A stretch of DNA of 64,000 nt from JAGQKC01 sp965223675 (GTDB lineage Bacteria > Nitrospirota > Nitrospiria > Nitrospirales > UBA8639): NCBI GenBank assembly GCA_965223675.1, contig OZ245013.1:3782001-3846000 (forward strand). The letters run 5' to 3'. Shown one piece after another: positions 50,962-60,636 of the stretch. The notes under the pieces were generated by a model, which did no database searches, was not told where the DNA came from, and saw only the letters and a program-made list of their open reading frames with translations. Within the stretch, counting starts at the first letter, position 1. Each line of letters opens with the position of its first letter. Position numbers and translations under genes: made by a program.

Positions 50962-52500
50962 ATGAGTATTGTTACTGATGCCTTAAACCGTCTGCAGTCA
51001 TCGCGTGCGGATGTTGTGCGTCCGACTGCGGCCCACGATCCGAACCCGCCTCAATCACAGGCGGAGGACTTCGAAATTCAAAATGAGTCGGAGACATCAG
51101 AAGATGAAAAAAAGGCTTCGTACGACACACGATTCTTGAGTGTATCAATTGGAGGGTTTTTAGTTGTTTTAGCCTTTGCGATGGGTGCCTATTGGTGGGG
51201 CGAGTCGTTTGTTTCGGATATGCCAATTGTTGTCGGACATTCTTCAGCCCGTGCCGATGTTTCTCCTGAACCCGTGGTTCCCAAAAACATGGAGATTGCG
51301 TCTCCTAATCAGAAGAGAGATGAAGTCACACTGGACAACAACTCACGACCTGAAGGCCAATTGAATGTTCTTCCTGGAGTAGAAAGTCAAGAAGGCAGCA
51401 CACCGTCTGAGACTTTGGAAGTGAACAAAGATGAACCGTCAATACGTACTCCTCGTCGATCCACGACAAAACCGGCAATGGAACAACCGGCTCAGGTTAA
51501 GAAAGTTTCGAGCTCACCTGTCGATCAATCTTTAGTGCCCAACAGGGCTAAAGAAAAACAAGTTGTCAAAGACTTGGCCTCAGCTATTTCGTTGAATGAA
51601 CGTGATGCGACCAAGAAAAAAGTCGTGTCCAGGATTTCAATGGGCTCTTCTCAGAAATCTATCGCAAGTCAGAAAACCCTGTCTATTTTAGATCAGTCCA
51701 AGGAACTTTCCCGATCGGACTTTTCTCTCGGCATTCCCGGTGATGAGGATTCAGAGGATTTACAGAGCGCGAAACGGCTTCTTGAAGTGACCAAGGATTC
51801 TAAAAAGAAGAAGAAGAGGCGTGTTCAGCACGTCGCCAGTTTGTCTGTTAAAGAAGAGTCCACGTTACCTGCAATGGGGAAAAAAGAAAAGAGTAGAAAT
51901 GGTTTAAAAGGGGATGACAAAAAAGGTCACTCGAATTCGCCACAATCTTTGCCTGTCGCTGTCGTTAAAAAAGTTCTTCCTTCAAAAAATATGACCACTT
52001 CAGTCTCTAAAGTGCATAGCAGGCTTTCTCCTAAACAACGACTTGTCAAGGCGCGACTGCTCATCGAACGACAGTCTCATGCCAAAGCGATTAATGTCTT
52101 GAAACCACTTTTTGCAACGCCTCCGACTTCGTGGGAGCCCTGGTTTTGGATGGGAACAGCATATTTTGGAAATGGCGAATTGGATAAAGCCGAAGATGCG
52201 CTGATGGAAGGACTCGTTCGCGACGACACAGTTCCCCACCTCTGGGTGCAGCGAGCGGTGATTGCACAACAACGAGGACAATACAGAAAAGCGATGGACG
52301 CGCTTCGTCAGGCAGAGCTCTTAGATCCAGACCTCCCAGAGGTGCAGCTAAACCTTGCCTATAACTTCGAACACCACGGTAATCCCAAACTCGCGCGTCG
52401 TCATTATCGAGAATTTTTGTCTTTGACCGAAGGAAAGCCGACTTATCATGACGTTCGAAGAAAAGTATTAGAACGCGTGTTAAGCATGAGTCACTCTTGA
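50962..52500 (+). CDS. mshN: MshN-like TPR membrane protein
   Basis: A 512-residue bitopic protein. The N-terminus MSIVTDALNRLQSSRADVVR resembles the MshN/GspB-type cytoplasmic tail; a membrane helix lies near 58-76. A long low-complexity linker rich in Lys, Ser and Glu (about 80-355) contains basic clusters such as DSKKKKKRRVQ. The last 140 residues are TPRs (SWEPWFWMGTAYFGNGELDK, HLWVQRAVIAQQRGQYRKAM, PEVQLNLAYNFEHHGNPKLA). The position after mshM supports the assignment. It ends the operon and its stop overlaps a terminator. Confidence 0.82.
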   Translation: MSIVTDALNRLQSSRADVVRPTAAHDPNPPQSQAEDFEIQNESETSEDEKKASYDTRFLSVSIGGFLVVLAFAMGAYWWGESFVSDMPIVVGHSSARADVSPEPVVPKNMEIASPNQKRDEVTLDNNSRPEGQLNVLPGVESQEGSTPSETLEVNKDEPSIRTPRRSTTKPAMEQPAQVKKVSSSPVDQSLVPNRAKEKQVVKDLASAISLNERDATKKKVVSRISMGSSQKSIASQKTLSILDQSKELSRSDFSLGIPGDEDSEDLQSAKRLLEVTKDSKKKKKRRVQHVASLSVKEESTLPAMGKKEKSRNGLKGDDKKGHSNSPQSLPVAVVKKVLPSKNMTTSVSKVHSRLSPKQRLVKARLLIERQSHAKAINVLKPLFATPPTSWEPWFWMGTAYFGNGELDKAEDALMEGLVRDDTVPHLWVQRAVIAQQRGQYRKAMDALRQAELLDPDLPEVQLNLAYNFEHHGNPKLARRHYREFLSLTEGKPTYHDVRRKVLERVLSMSHS

Positions 52501-52528
52501 GGCAAAAGTCTTTCTAGCCTCTTTTTTT
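52499..52528 (+). terminator. Rho-independent terminator of the msh operon
   Basis: The stem GAGGC (52499-52503) with GCCTC (52517-52521), extended inside by AAAG/CTTT pairing, is followed by seven Ts. The left arm begins in the last codon of mshN. Confidence 0.7.
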
Positions 52529-52580
52529 ATGTCTATACCACACTCGAGAATTAGATAGAGAAAACGGGAGAGTAAAAGAT

Positions 52581-53720
52581 ATGAATGTTCATACCTTTAC
52601 GGTGAAAAACGGTCAACTGAGTGAGATGACTCCTTATCCAATGCAGGAGCCGTCCAAAACTCTTATTATCATGTTTGGTGACTCGAATTTGGATTCTATG
52701 CCAGCGATCACTCAATGGGTGTGTCACAATCATCCGGGTGCGATGGTGATTGGATGCTCGACGTACGGAGAAATCGTGGGCCAAGAGATCCATGATGAGA
52801 CTGTCACAGTGACGGTCGTGGAGTTTGCCAAAACAACGATCCAATTGGCTTCGACTCATATCCAGAGTTCAATTGATTCATACTCAGCGGGAGAAACGTT
52901 AAGTCGCAAACTGCTGACTCCTGATTTGCGAGGAATTTTTGTTTTGTCAGATGGCCTTACCGTCAATGGCAGTGAACTGGCCCAAGGCTTGAATGCTGTG
53001 CTTCCCGACCATGTTGTCGTGACCGGAGGGCTAGCAGGTGACGGGAGTCGCTTTCAGCGAACGTGGGTGATCCAGGATGGGCAGCCGCAAAGTGGGTATG
53101 TGACAGCTGTGGGATTTTACGGTGAGGCTGTACGGATTGGGCATGGCTCAAAAGGCGGATGGGATATGTTGGGATTGGAGCGACGGGTGACACGATCAGA
53201 GCGGAATGTTCTGTTTGAGCTTGATGGCAAGCCTGCGCTGGAACTGTACAAGCAATATCTAGGGGATCGTACCGCCGAATTGCCGGCCTCATGTCTGTTC
53301 TTTCCGCTGGCGATCCGAACTGAGGAGTCACCAGATCATACGCTCGTTCGTACGATACTGGCGATTGATGAAGAACAGCAATCGATGACGTTTGCCGGAG
53401 ATATTCCTCAAAATGCTATGGCGCAATTGATGCGGGCCAATTTCGATCGTCTTGTGGAGGGGGCGTCTCAAGCCGCCTCATTAACGCATACGGAAGGACA
53501 GGAGTCCTGTCCTCTCTTGGCCATTGCGATAAGTTGCGTGGGACGACGCCTGGTATTGGGCGAACGGACCGAGGAAGAAATCGAAGCCACGCTAGATATT
53601 CTTCCACAGGGGACGACGCAGATTGGGTTTTATTCCTATGGAGAGCTTTCTCCATATGCCGATGGACGATGCGAGCTCCACAATCAAACCATGACGCTCA
53701 CGACGATTTCAGAAACATAA
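52581..53720 (+). CDS. FIST-domain sensory protein
   Basis: A 379-residue FIST (F-box and intracellular signal transduction) protein. FIST_N covers about 25-220 (MVIGCSTYGEIVGQEIHDET, IFVLSDGLTVNGSEL, VVTGGLAGDGSRFQ, IGHGSKGGWDMLG) and FIST_C about 225-365 (DGKPALELYKQYLGD, FPLAIRTEE, QIGFYSYGELSPY). FIST domains are thought to bind small ligands such as amino acids. The next gene, a hybrid kinase, starts two bases after this stop, so the FIST protein is probably the input unit of that kinase. Confidence 0.92.
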   Translation: MNVHTFTVKNGQLSEMTPYPMQEPSKTLIIMFGDSNLDSMPAITQWVCHNHPGAMVIGCSTYGEIVGQEIHDETVTVTVVEFAKTTIQLASTHIQSSIDSYSAGETLSRKLLTPDLRGIFVLSDGLTVNGSELAQGLNAVLPDHVVVTGGLAGDGSRFQRTWVIQDGQPQSGYVTAVGFYGEAVRIGHGSKGGWDMLGLERRVTRSERNVLFELDGKPALELYKQYLGDRTAELPASCLFFPLAIRTEESPDHTLVRTILAIDEEQQSMTFAGDIPQNAMAQLMRANFDRLVEGASQAASLTHTEGQESCPLLAIAISCVGRRLVLGERTEEEIEATLDILPQGTTQIGFYSYGELSPYADGRCELHNQTMTLTTISET

Positions 53721-53721
53721 C

Positions 53722-56484
53722 GTGATGATGCATGGACTCCTTCAACGACAATTAAAGCGGCTGTGTCTGGCCAATCAGGGCCATCCTCCGAGTCAAGAAG
53801 CCTGGCAAGAATTTCTTATCAAAGTGAGTCAGACGTATACGCATTTTGATCAGGCACGACAAGAGCTGGAGCGTGCCCTCGATATTTCATCAAAAGAAAT
53901 GAAAGAGTTGCTCGATGATGTCAGACGTCAGAGCGAAGCGCGATTACAGGATGAGCAAGCGCAGACACGCACGATCATCGACTATGCCCTTGATGCCATT
54001 GTTGGCATGGACGACAACGAACGAATCAATTCCTGGAATCCGCAATCTATGCTGACCTTTGGTTGGTCGGAGCAGGAAGTCCTCGGTCAACGATTTTCTG
54101 ACACCATGATCTCGGAAGACTACCGGGAGGCTCACGATGAAGGGGTCAAACGGTTCCTGAAGGGGCAAAATGTTTCCATGATGAATCAACGCACAGAAAT
54201 ATTAGCCCTTCATCGTGATGGACATGTCTTTCCGATTGAGATCGCCATCATCCCCGTTTACAAAGATGGGGTCTATCAGTTCTATGCATTCATTCGTGAC
54301 ATCACAGAGCTCAAGCAGGCTATGGCGTCTCTGCAGAAGGCGAAAGAAGAAGCCGAGGTGGCGGTACGCATGAAGAGTGAGTTTCTCGCGACCATGAGCC
54401 ATGAAATTCGAACTCCAATGAATGGGATCATTGGCATGACAGGTCTTCTCTTGGAAACAGATTTAACTTCTCAGCAATCTCAATTTGCTCAAACTGTCAA
54501 AAGTTCTGGAGAAGCTCTCTTGACCATCATCAATGACATACTGGATTTTTCAAAAATCGAGGCTGGAAAACTCGAGTTTGAAATCATCGACTTTGATCTC
54601 CGTGTCGCCTTAGAGGAAGCCTTGGATCTGTTGGCTGAAAAGGCTGGAGAAAAGGGTCTTGAACTCGTGGGGTTGGTGTCGGGAAACGTTCCCACAGCGT
54701 TATGCGGAGATCCCGGGCGATTACGTCAGGTCATCCTCAATCTTGCTTCGAATGCGATTAAATTTACCAGTGAAGGTGAAGTGAGCGTTCGGGTTCATGT
54801 ACTGGAGGAGACTGCCAATGGGGTACATCTTCGTATAGAAGTTTCGGATAGCGGGATTGGAATTTCTCGTGAAGTGCAAGAACGTCTCTTTCAACCATTT
54901 AGTCAAGCTGATAGTTCGACCACTCGCCGGTTTGGCGGCACGGGTCTCGGCTTGGCTATTTGCCGGCAGCTTGTTGAACTCATGCATGGAGACATTGGCG
55001 TCGAAAGTGTCCCCAATCAGGGGAGTACGTTCTGGTTTACCCTACCTCTTGCCAAGCAACCATCGCCGCATGTTCAAACTGAAGAAGTTTCGGGAGAAAG
55101 CTTCGAGGGCCTTCGTCTGTGTTGTGTCGATGATCATCAGACGAATTTAGCATTGTTGTCTCAATACGCGGAGCAATGGGGAATGGAATACATGACAGCG
55201 TCAACCCCCGCTCAAGCCTTGTCGCTTCTTCAAGAAAGCATGGGGCAAGGTCAGGCCGTCGACATAGCCATCCTCAATATGGAAATGCCTGGAATGGACG
55301 GTCTGGTGTTAGCGCGGGTGATCAAGGCCGACCCACGCCTGGCATCAATACGTTTGGTGTTGTTGACGTCATTAGGAAGACGGGGTGATGCCGCGGCAGC
55401 ACGAGAGGTTGGGTTTAGTGGATATCTCACGAAACCTATACGCAAATCGCAACTGGAAGAATGCCTGCGTGCCGTGATCAATCAAATTCCCCAAGAAGAC
55501 ACAAAGCAATCTTTCTCGCGTCTTCCCACCCGGCAGAGTTTGAGCGAAGGACGAGAGCGATCTCACTTCAGAATTTTGGTTGCAGATGATCATCGAGTCA
55601 ATCAACAGTTAGCCGTATTAATGCTCGAGCGTCTAGGTCACCGAGCTGATGTGGTTGCGAATGGGAATGAGGCGGTAGAGGCCGCGGGACAGGTGCCCTA
55701 TTCCTTAATTCTAATGGATTGTCAGATGCCTGAGATGGATGGATATCAAGCCACGAGAGAAATACGTGACCGTGAAGCGTCTCGTGTGAGACGTGAAACG
55801 GAAAACGAGACACGAACGAAGAGCAACGAGATACTCCGCATTCGTCATGTCCCGATTATTGCCATGACAGCCAACGCGATGCCTGGGGATAGAGAGAAAT
55901 GTCTCACGTCTGGAATGGATGATTATATCTGCAAACCGATTAAGCCCGAGCAACTACACGCGGTGTTAGTCAAATGGCTGCCGAAGCAGAAGACGAAAGA
56001 CGAAAAAGGAAGAATGAATCGCGAGATGCGAGAGACGAGCGACGAGAGGCCACATGCGAGCAGCAAGCAGCAGGGTGCTGCCCGTTCGTCAAATCCGGGA
56101 CCTATTGACAAAGCCGTCTTGGACGAGTGGAGCAGCCTGGGGGGCATGGACTTTATGAGTCGGATGGTCAGCCAGTTTATCTTGGATGCGACCACCTGCA
56201 TCACTGCGCTGGAGTATGCCATCGAACAGCACGACATCGCTCAAGTGCAAGAAATTGCTCATGGGCTCAAAGGCATTTGTCGGAACATAGGAGCTGCTTC
56301 GCTAGGGAATATCTGTTGGGCATTAGAACAGCCAAAGGGCACTCAACTCCCAGAAGGGGTCGTGAACACATTTCGAGATTTGCAAGCTGAGTTTCAGCGC
56401 GTGTGCGATGAACTAAATCATCAGCAGACCAAGAGCTCACAGACTTCTTCGGCATTGGAGTCTGCGGAATATCATGTGGAGTGA
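53722..56484 (+). CDS. PAS hybrid histidine kinase with two receivers and HPt
   Basis: A 920-residue cytosolic phosphorelay protein. A coiled-coil N-terminus (about 1-80) leads to a PAS domain (DYALDAIVGMDDNERINSWN, about 85-200), HisKA with H227 and HATPase_c with GIGIS and GTGLGLAI. Receiver 1 keeps VDDH but reads ILNMEMPGMDG: N519 replaces the phospho-accepting Asp. Receiver 2 has D666 in LMDCQMPEMDG with a translated repeat in its loop. HPt carries H847 (AHGLKGICRN). The coiled coil probably mediates FIST-protein input, given two-base spacing. A second short repeat is translated between receiver 2 and HPt (MRETSDERPHASS). Confidence 0.93.
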   Translation: MMMHGLLQRQLKRLCLANQGHPPSQEAWQEFLIKVSQTYTHFDQARQELERALDISSKEMKELLDDVRRQSEARLQDEQAQTRTIIDYALDAIVGMDDNERINSWNPQSMLTFGWSEQEVLGQRFSDTMISEDYREAHDEGVKRFLKGQNVSMMNQRTEILALHRDGHVFPIEIAIIPVYKDGVYQFYAFIRDITELKQAMASLQKAKEEAEVAVRMKSEFLATMSHEIRTPMNGIIGMTGLLLETDLTSQQSQFAQTVKSSGEALLTIINDILDFSKIEAGKLEFEIIDFDLRVALEEALDLLAEKAGEKGLELVGLVSGNVPTALCGDPGRLRQVILNLASNAIKFTSEGEVSVRVHVLEETANGVHLRIEVSDSGIGISREVQERLFQPFSQADSSTTRRFGGTGLGLAICRQLVELMHGDIGVESVPNQGSTFWFTLPLAKQPSPHVQTEEVSGESFEGLRLCCVDDHQTNLALLSQYAEQWGMEYMTASTPAQALSLLQESMGQGQAVDIAILNMEMPGMDGLVLARVIKADPRLASIRLVLLTSLGRRGDAAAAREVGFSGYLTKPIRKSQLEECLRAVINQIPQEDTKQSFSRLPTRQSLSEGRERSHFRILVADDHRVNQQLAVLMLERLGHRADVVANGNEAVEAAGQVPYSLILMDCQMPEMDGYQATREIRDREASRVRRETENETRTKSNEILRIRHVPIIAMTANAMPGDREKCLTSGMDDYICKPIKPEQLHAVLVKWLPKQKTKDEKGRMNREMRETSDERPHASSKQQGAARSSNPGPIDKAVLDEWSSLGGMDFMSRMVSQFILDATTCITALEYAIEQHDIAQVQEIAHGLKGICRNIGAASLGNICWALEQPKGTQLPEGVVNTFRDLQAEFQRVCDELNHQQTKSSQTSSALESAEYHVE
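55777..55840. repeat. Period-7 repeat inside a receiver domain
   Basis: CGTGAAGCGTCTCGTGTGAG, ACGTGAAACGGAAAACGAGA and CACGAACGAAGAGCAACGAG are words of the dispersed family. They are translated as REASRVRRETENETRTKSNE between DGYQATREIRD and HVPIIAMTANAM. A related short block (CGCGAGATGCGAGAGACGAG plus CGACGAG) lies at about 56020-56055 in the REC-HPt linker. Confidence 0.7.
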
Positions 56485-56571
56485 CGCGTTCGAAGTTCGA
56501 AGCAAGGCTGAGGGTGGATGAAGCCATCGTGTACTCAACATGCATAAACTGACAGAAACTCTTTTACAGGA

Positions 56572-59500
56572 ATGTACATGAAGCTATTCGAAAAATTGTA
56601 CGGACGTTCTCTCCTTCAGCCCATTTCTTCTAAGAAGCAAAAGGCAGGTAACGCCAAAAGAAGTTTTGGTCGAATACTTGATGCCCCAATCAAACGGAAG
56701 CTCAATTCGTTGACCACGCTCACGACGTGTGTGGCCTTACTGGTGGCAGGTGAAGTTTTTATTGTCACGTATCTCGTGACTCTTAGGCAAACGATGGTGC
56801 AGGAACTCTCCGCTCAGGCGAACATCATTAGTGCGAGTAGTGTCACCGCGCTCGTACATTCTGATCATGCAGCGGGTACACGCCTACTCGAAACACTTCA
56901 TCTTCAAATAGGCGTGAATGCTGCGGTGCTCTATGATGTGCAAGATAACGTGTTTGCGCAATATGCGCGAAATCCCGAGTCATTCATGCCGCCAACTCTG
57001 CAAAAAGATCACGGCTATTTGTTCAACAAGAACACCTTAGAGTTGATGCATGTCATCTTCCACAATGGGGGGAAGGTTGGGACGCTTTATCTCAAGTCAG
57101 ATATCAAATCTCTATACGTGACCATCGCCGAGTACGCGAGCTATGTCGGGGTCTTGCTGATAGCCGCCACACTCTTGGCCTTTATGCTGTCTTCTCGGCT
57201 GCAAGGTGCGATTACTGGCCCGGTGACTGAACTGACTGCACTCGTACATCGGGTCACAAAAAGGAAAGATTATAGTCTTCGTCTCAAGAAACAAACGGAT
57301 GATGAGGTTGGAACCTTGATCGATGGTTTCAATGAAATGTTACAGCAAATTCAGGAACGAGATAAGCAACTGAAGCAGCAGCAAGAGCAATTAGAGGATC
57401 GAGTCCAACGCGCCACAGAGGAAGTGAAGCAATTAGGTCGCCGTCAGGAGCTGATCCTTGAAGCGGCGGGGGAGGGTATTTACGGTGTAGATCATGAGGG
57501 CAACATTACCTTTGTGAATCCGATGGCGACTCAGCTTCTCGGATGGGAAGGTCACGAACTCATCGGAAAGCCAGAGCATTTGATTCAACCCTTGGGAAAC
57601 ACAAAGCACGTGCCGAAAGCTCAACAAGACCACATCGCGAATCGAGAAATGGCGACGGAAGAAACAGGCGAAGTCATGTCCAATCAATTTTTTCGAAAAG
57701 ATGGGACACGGTTTCCGTCGGAATATACCCGTGCGTCTCTCAGTGATGAAGAAAGTGGAATGAGTGGTGTCGTCGTCACGTTTAAAGACATTTCGACAAG
57801 GAGACGCGCGGAAAAGGCGTTGATGGATAGCGAAGAGCGATTCCGAAAGATTTTCAGTCACTCCAATGACGCGATCTTTGTTGTCGATCTCAAAGACAAT
57901 AGTATTCTGGAAGCGAATTCTCGTGCGGCGAGTATGCTGGAATACGACGAGCATGAGCTTGTCTCCATGTCGGTCTTTACGATTCATCCAACAGATAGTC
58001 AAGGGCTTTTAGATTTTTTCCATTCCGTCTCTCAACGTGGGTACGGTTGGACCGATCAACTGACATGCATGACGAAAACTGGTCGGAGTCTGATCGCCGA
58101 AATTTCCTCGTCAGTGATTGAAATGAGCGGAAAGGAATGCATGATTGCGCTCGTGCGCGATATGACCGAGCGGAGACAGCGGGAAGAACAGCTCGCCCGT
58201 GTCGCCCATGAACTCGAAACGAAGAATTTCGAACTTGGGCAAGCACGAGATCAGGCCCTCGAGGCCGCTCGATCCAAATCTGAGTTCTTGGCGACCATGA
58301 GTCATGAAATTCGTACGCCGATGAATGGGGTGATCGGCATGACCGGACTCTTGCTCGAAACGGAGTTAACACGATCTCAGAAGTTTTATGCTGAAACAGT
58401 TCGCAATTCGGGCGAAGCCCTCATGACCATTATTAACGATATTCTGGATTTTTCAAAGATCGAGGCAGGAAAGTTGGAACTTGAAATCATCAATTTCAAT
58501 CTTCAAATTGCCGTGGAGGAAACGTTAGACCTGTTGACGGAAAAGGCTGCGACGAAAGGACTGGAGATCTCGGCCTTTATCTTTCCTGATGTCGTTCCTG
58601 AGGTTCGGGGAGACCCAGGACGGTTACGCCAGGTGCTCCTCAATCTTATCAGTAATGCGATTAAATTTACTGATACCGGGGAGGTGAGTATTCAAGTGTT
58701 GCGACTTGACGAGACAGAAACAGAAATCGAACTTCGCGTACAGGTTTCCGATACTGGCATTGGCATTGCTCCAGAGGTTCAAACTCGATTGTTTCAGGCT
58801 TTCACCCAGGCGGATAGTTCGACGACCAGGAAGTATGGCGGTACTGGGTTAGGTCTGGTCATTTGCAAACGCTTGGTGGAGTTAATGAACGGAACGATTG
58901 GCGTTGAAAGTCAAATGGGGCAGGGGAGCGTCTTTTGGTTTACGATGCGGTTGGAGAAGCAAGATCCTGGTCAGCAATCTCGATCAAGCTCAGAAAATAA
59001 TTTTGAGGGCATGAGAATTTGTTGTGTCGACGATCATCCCACGAACCGGTATCTCTTGGCACAGTATGCTCAGGATTGGGGGATGGATGCCGTGACGGCC
59101 TCCACTCCGGCCGAGGCCCTGGCGGTCCTTCATGCTGGAGTCACAAGAGGGAAGCCTTTTGATTTAGCCATTCTTGACTTTCATATGCCCGGTATGGATG
59201 GCGTGACCTTGGCCAAAGCGATAAAGGGGGATCCATCTCTCGCGTTCACTAAGCTCATTTTATTGTCATCCTTAGGAAAACCTGAAGATCCCAATGCGTT
59301 ACACGAAGGAGGATTTGAGGCGTATTTGAGCAAGCCTGTTCGTAAGGGAGTGCTTGAGCAATGTCTGGCCACGGTCATGAATCAGACACCCAAGAGATTG
59401 TCTAAGGAACAACCAGGTTCAGAAAGTGTCGCAGGAGTCAATCAGCCTGTCTTTCAGAACTGTGCTCGAATTTTAGTTGTTGACGACCAACAAGTGAATC

Positions 59501-60387
59501 AGCAGTTGGCCATGTTGCGATTAGAAGGGTGGGGGCATCGTGTTGATGTGGTTAGCAATGGCAAAGAGGCTGTGGAGGCCGTACGACATGTCCCCTATGA
59601 TCTGATCTTAATGGATTGCCAAATGCCTGAAATGGATGGCTATGAAGCGACGTATGAAATCCGTCGACTTGAAACTTCACATCGGAAGCAACTCTCAATA
59701 CGTGAAATTCGAGAACGCCCTCCTCGGTTACCCATCATTGCCATGACGGCCAATGCGATGGCGGGAGATCGTGAAAAATGTCTGGAGGCTGGCATGGATG
59801 ATTATCTGGCTAAACCCATCAAACCGGCCCAACTCGCTGAAGTGCTGGTGAAATGGATTCCAAAACAAGAGGAGCCAGAAAAACAACGAAAAATAGAAGA
59901 CGAAGCGGGCGAAGTGAAAGATAAAAAACGGGAGATGGAAGACGGCAGACGGCAAATGGAAAACGGGAAACGGAAGACGGAAAACGGTAGCCAAGCAACG
60001 AGCGACGAGCAACGAGAAACTTCCCAGGTTTCAGTCACCTCCCCCATTAATTCTGAAACGGTGAGTGAGTGGCGAACATTAGGAGGACCGTCTTTTGTGG
60101 TACGGATGATCGATCAGTTCGTCCATGACGCAACAGCGTGTGTCACAAGACTTGAAGAGGCTGTTGAGCGTCAGGATCAAAGTGTTATCGCCGATATGGC
60201 CCATGCGCTCAAGGGAATGTCACACAATATGGGAGCAGAGTCTTTAGGAGAACTCTGTCATTTCTTGGAACACGAAGGAACGCGTGCGTCTGCGGCACAG
60301 CTTGCGGTGAAATTCGAGGCGCTTCAACGAGAGTTTCATCGTGTGTGTCAGGCTTTTGAACGAGAAAGAATTCAGGAAGATCGTTGA
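56572..60387 (+). CDS. Membrane-bound HAMP-PAS-PAS hybrid histidine kinase with two receivers and HPt
   Basis: A 1271-residue sensor. The better start is ATG 56578, with AGGA seven bases upstream; 56572 is one in-frame ATG earlier. A membrane helix (about 50-70), a CHASE-like periplasmic sensor (75-185) and a second helix (about 190-208) lead to a HAMP domain. Two PAS domains follow (about 300-415 and 425-540), then HisKA with H578 and HATPase_c. Receiver 1 has D869 (ILDFHMPGMDG) and receiver 2 has D1015. HPt carries H1211 (AHALKGMSHN). A strongly repetitive linker lies between receiver 2 and HPt. It is a paralogue of the 53722 kinase from HisKA onward. Confidence 0.92.
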   Translation: MYMKLFEKLYGRSLLQPISSKKQKAGNAKRSFGRILDAPIKRKLNSLTTLTTCVALLVAGEVFIVTYLVTLRQTMVQELSAQANIISASSVTALVHSDHAAGTRLLETLHLQIGVNAAVLYDVQDNVFAQYARNPESFMPPTLQKDHGYLFNKNTLELMHVIFHNGGKVGTLYLKSDIKSLYVTIAEYASYVGVLLIAATLLAFMLSSRLQGAITGPVTELTALVHRVTKRKDYSLRLKKQTDDEVGTLIDGFNEMLQQIQERDKQLKQQQEQLEDRVQRATEEVKQLGRRQELILEAAGEGIYGVDHEGNITFVNPMATQLLGWEGHELIGKPEHLIQPLGNTKHVPKAQQDHIANREMATEETGEVMSNQFFRKDGTRFPSEYTRASLSDEESGMSGVVVTFKDISTRRRAEKALMDSEERFRKIFSHSNDAIFVVDLKDNSILEANSRAASMLEYDEHELVSMSVFTIHPTDSQGLLDFFHSVSQRGYGWTDQLTCMTKTGRSLIAEISSSVIEMSGKECMIALVRDMTERRQREEQLARVAHELETKNFELGQARDQALEAARSKSEFLATMSHEIRTPMNGVIGMTGLLLETELTRSQKFYAETVRNSGEALMTIINDILDFSKIEAGKLELEIINFNLQIAVEETLDLLTEKAATKGLEISAFIFPDVVPEVRGDPGRLRQVLLNLISNAIKFTDTGEVSIQVLRLDETETEIELRVQVSDTGIGIAPEVQTRLFQAFTQADSSTTRKYGGTGLGLVICKRLVELMNGTIGVESQMGQGSVFWFTMRLEKQDPGQQSRSSSENNFEGMRICCVDDHPTNRYLLAQYAQDWGMDAVTASTPAEALAVLHAGVTRGKPFDLAILDFHMPGMDGVTLAKAIKGDPSLAFTKLILLSSLGKPEDPNALHEGGFEAYLSKPVRKGVLEQCLATVMNQTPKRLSKEQPGSESVAGVNQPVFQNCARILVVDDQQVNQQLAMLRLEGWGHRVDVVSNGKEAVEAVRHVPYDLILMDCQMPEMDGYEATYEIRRLETSHRKQLSIREIRERPPRLPIIAMTANAMAGDREKCLEAGMDDYLAKPIKPAQLAEVLVKWIPKQEEPEKQRKIEDEAGEVKDKKREMEDGRRQMENGKRKTENGSQATSDEQRETSQVSVTSPINSETVSEWRTLGGPSFVVRMIDQFVHDATACVTRLEEAVERQDQSVIADMAHALKGMSHNMGAESLGELCHFLEHEGTRASAAQLAVKFEALQREFHRVCQAFERERIQEDR
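59879..60022. repeat. Period-7 repeat encoding the REC-HPt linker
   Basis: Heptamers in a row: GACGGCA, GACGGCA, AATGGAA, AACGGGA, AACGGAA, GACGGAA, AACGGTA, after less regular purine-rich units. GCAACGAGCGACGAGCAACG closes it, the standard word. Translation is in frame: DGRRQMENGKRKTENGSQAT then SDEQRETSQ. The two word types are thus contiguous in one open frame. Confidence 0.8.
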
Positions 60388-60636
60388 TGAGCGCTCAAGG
60401 TCTTAATCACGAGGCCTCTCATCGAAATGCGGAAGTGTTTACGCCGCCATGAGTCTTGTGCATTCAGGCGCGGCGCTTTAGGTTGGGTGATAACTAAAAA
60501 GACCGCAAACGAAAAAGGTAAGACGTGAGCTGAAAAACAGGGAGAAAGCGCAAGGGAGTGAAGACGAACATGATTTGGGTAAGGAGAATAGAGCCCAGGT
60601 TCATATCAATTTAATGATAAGAAAGAGAAAGTCATC

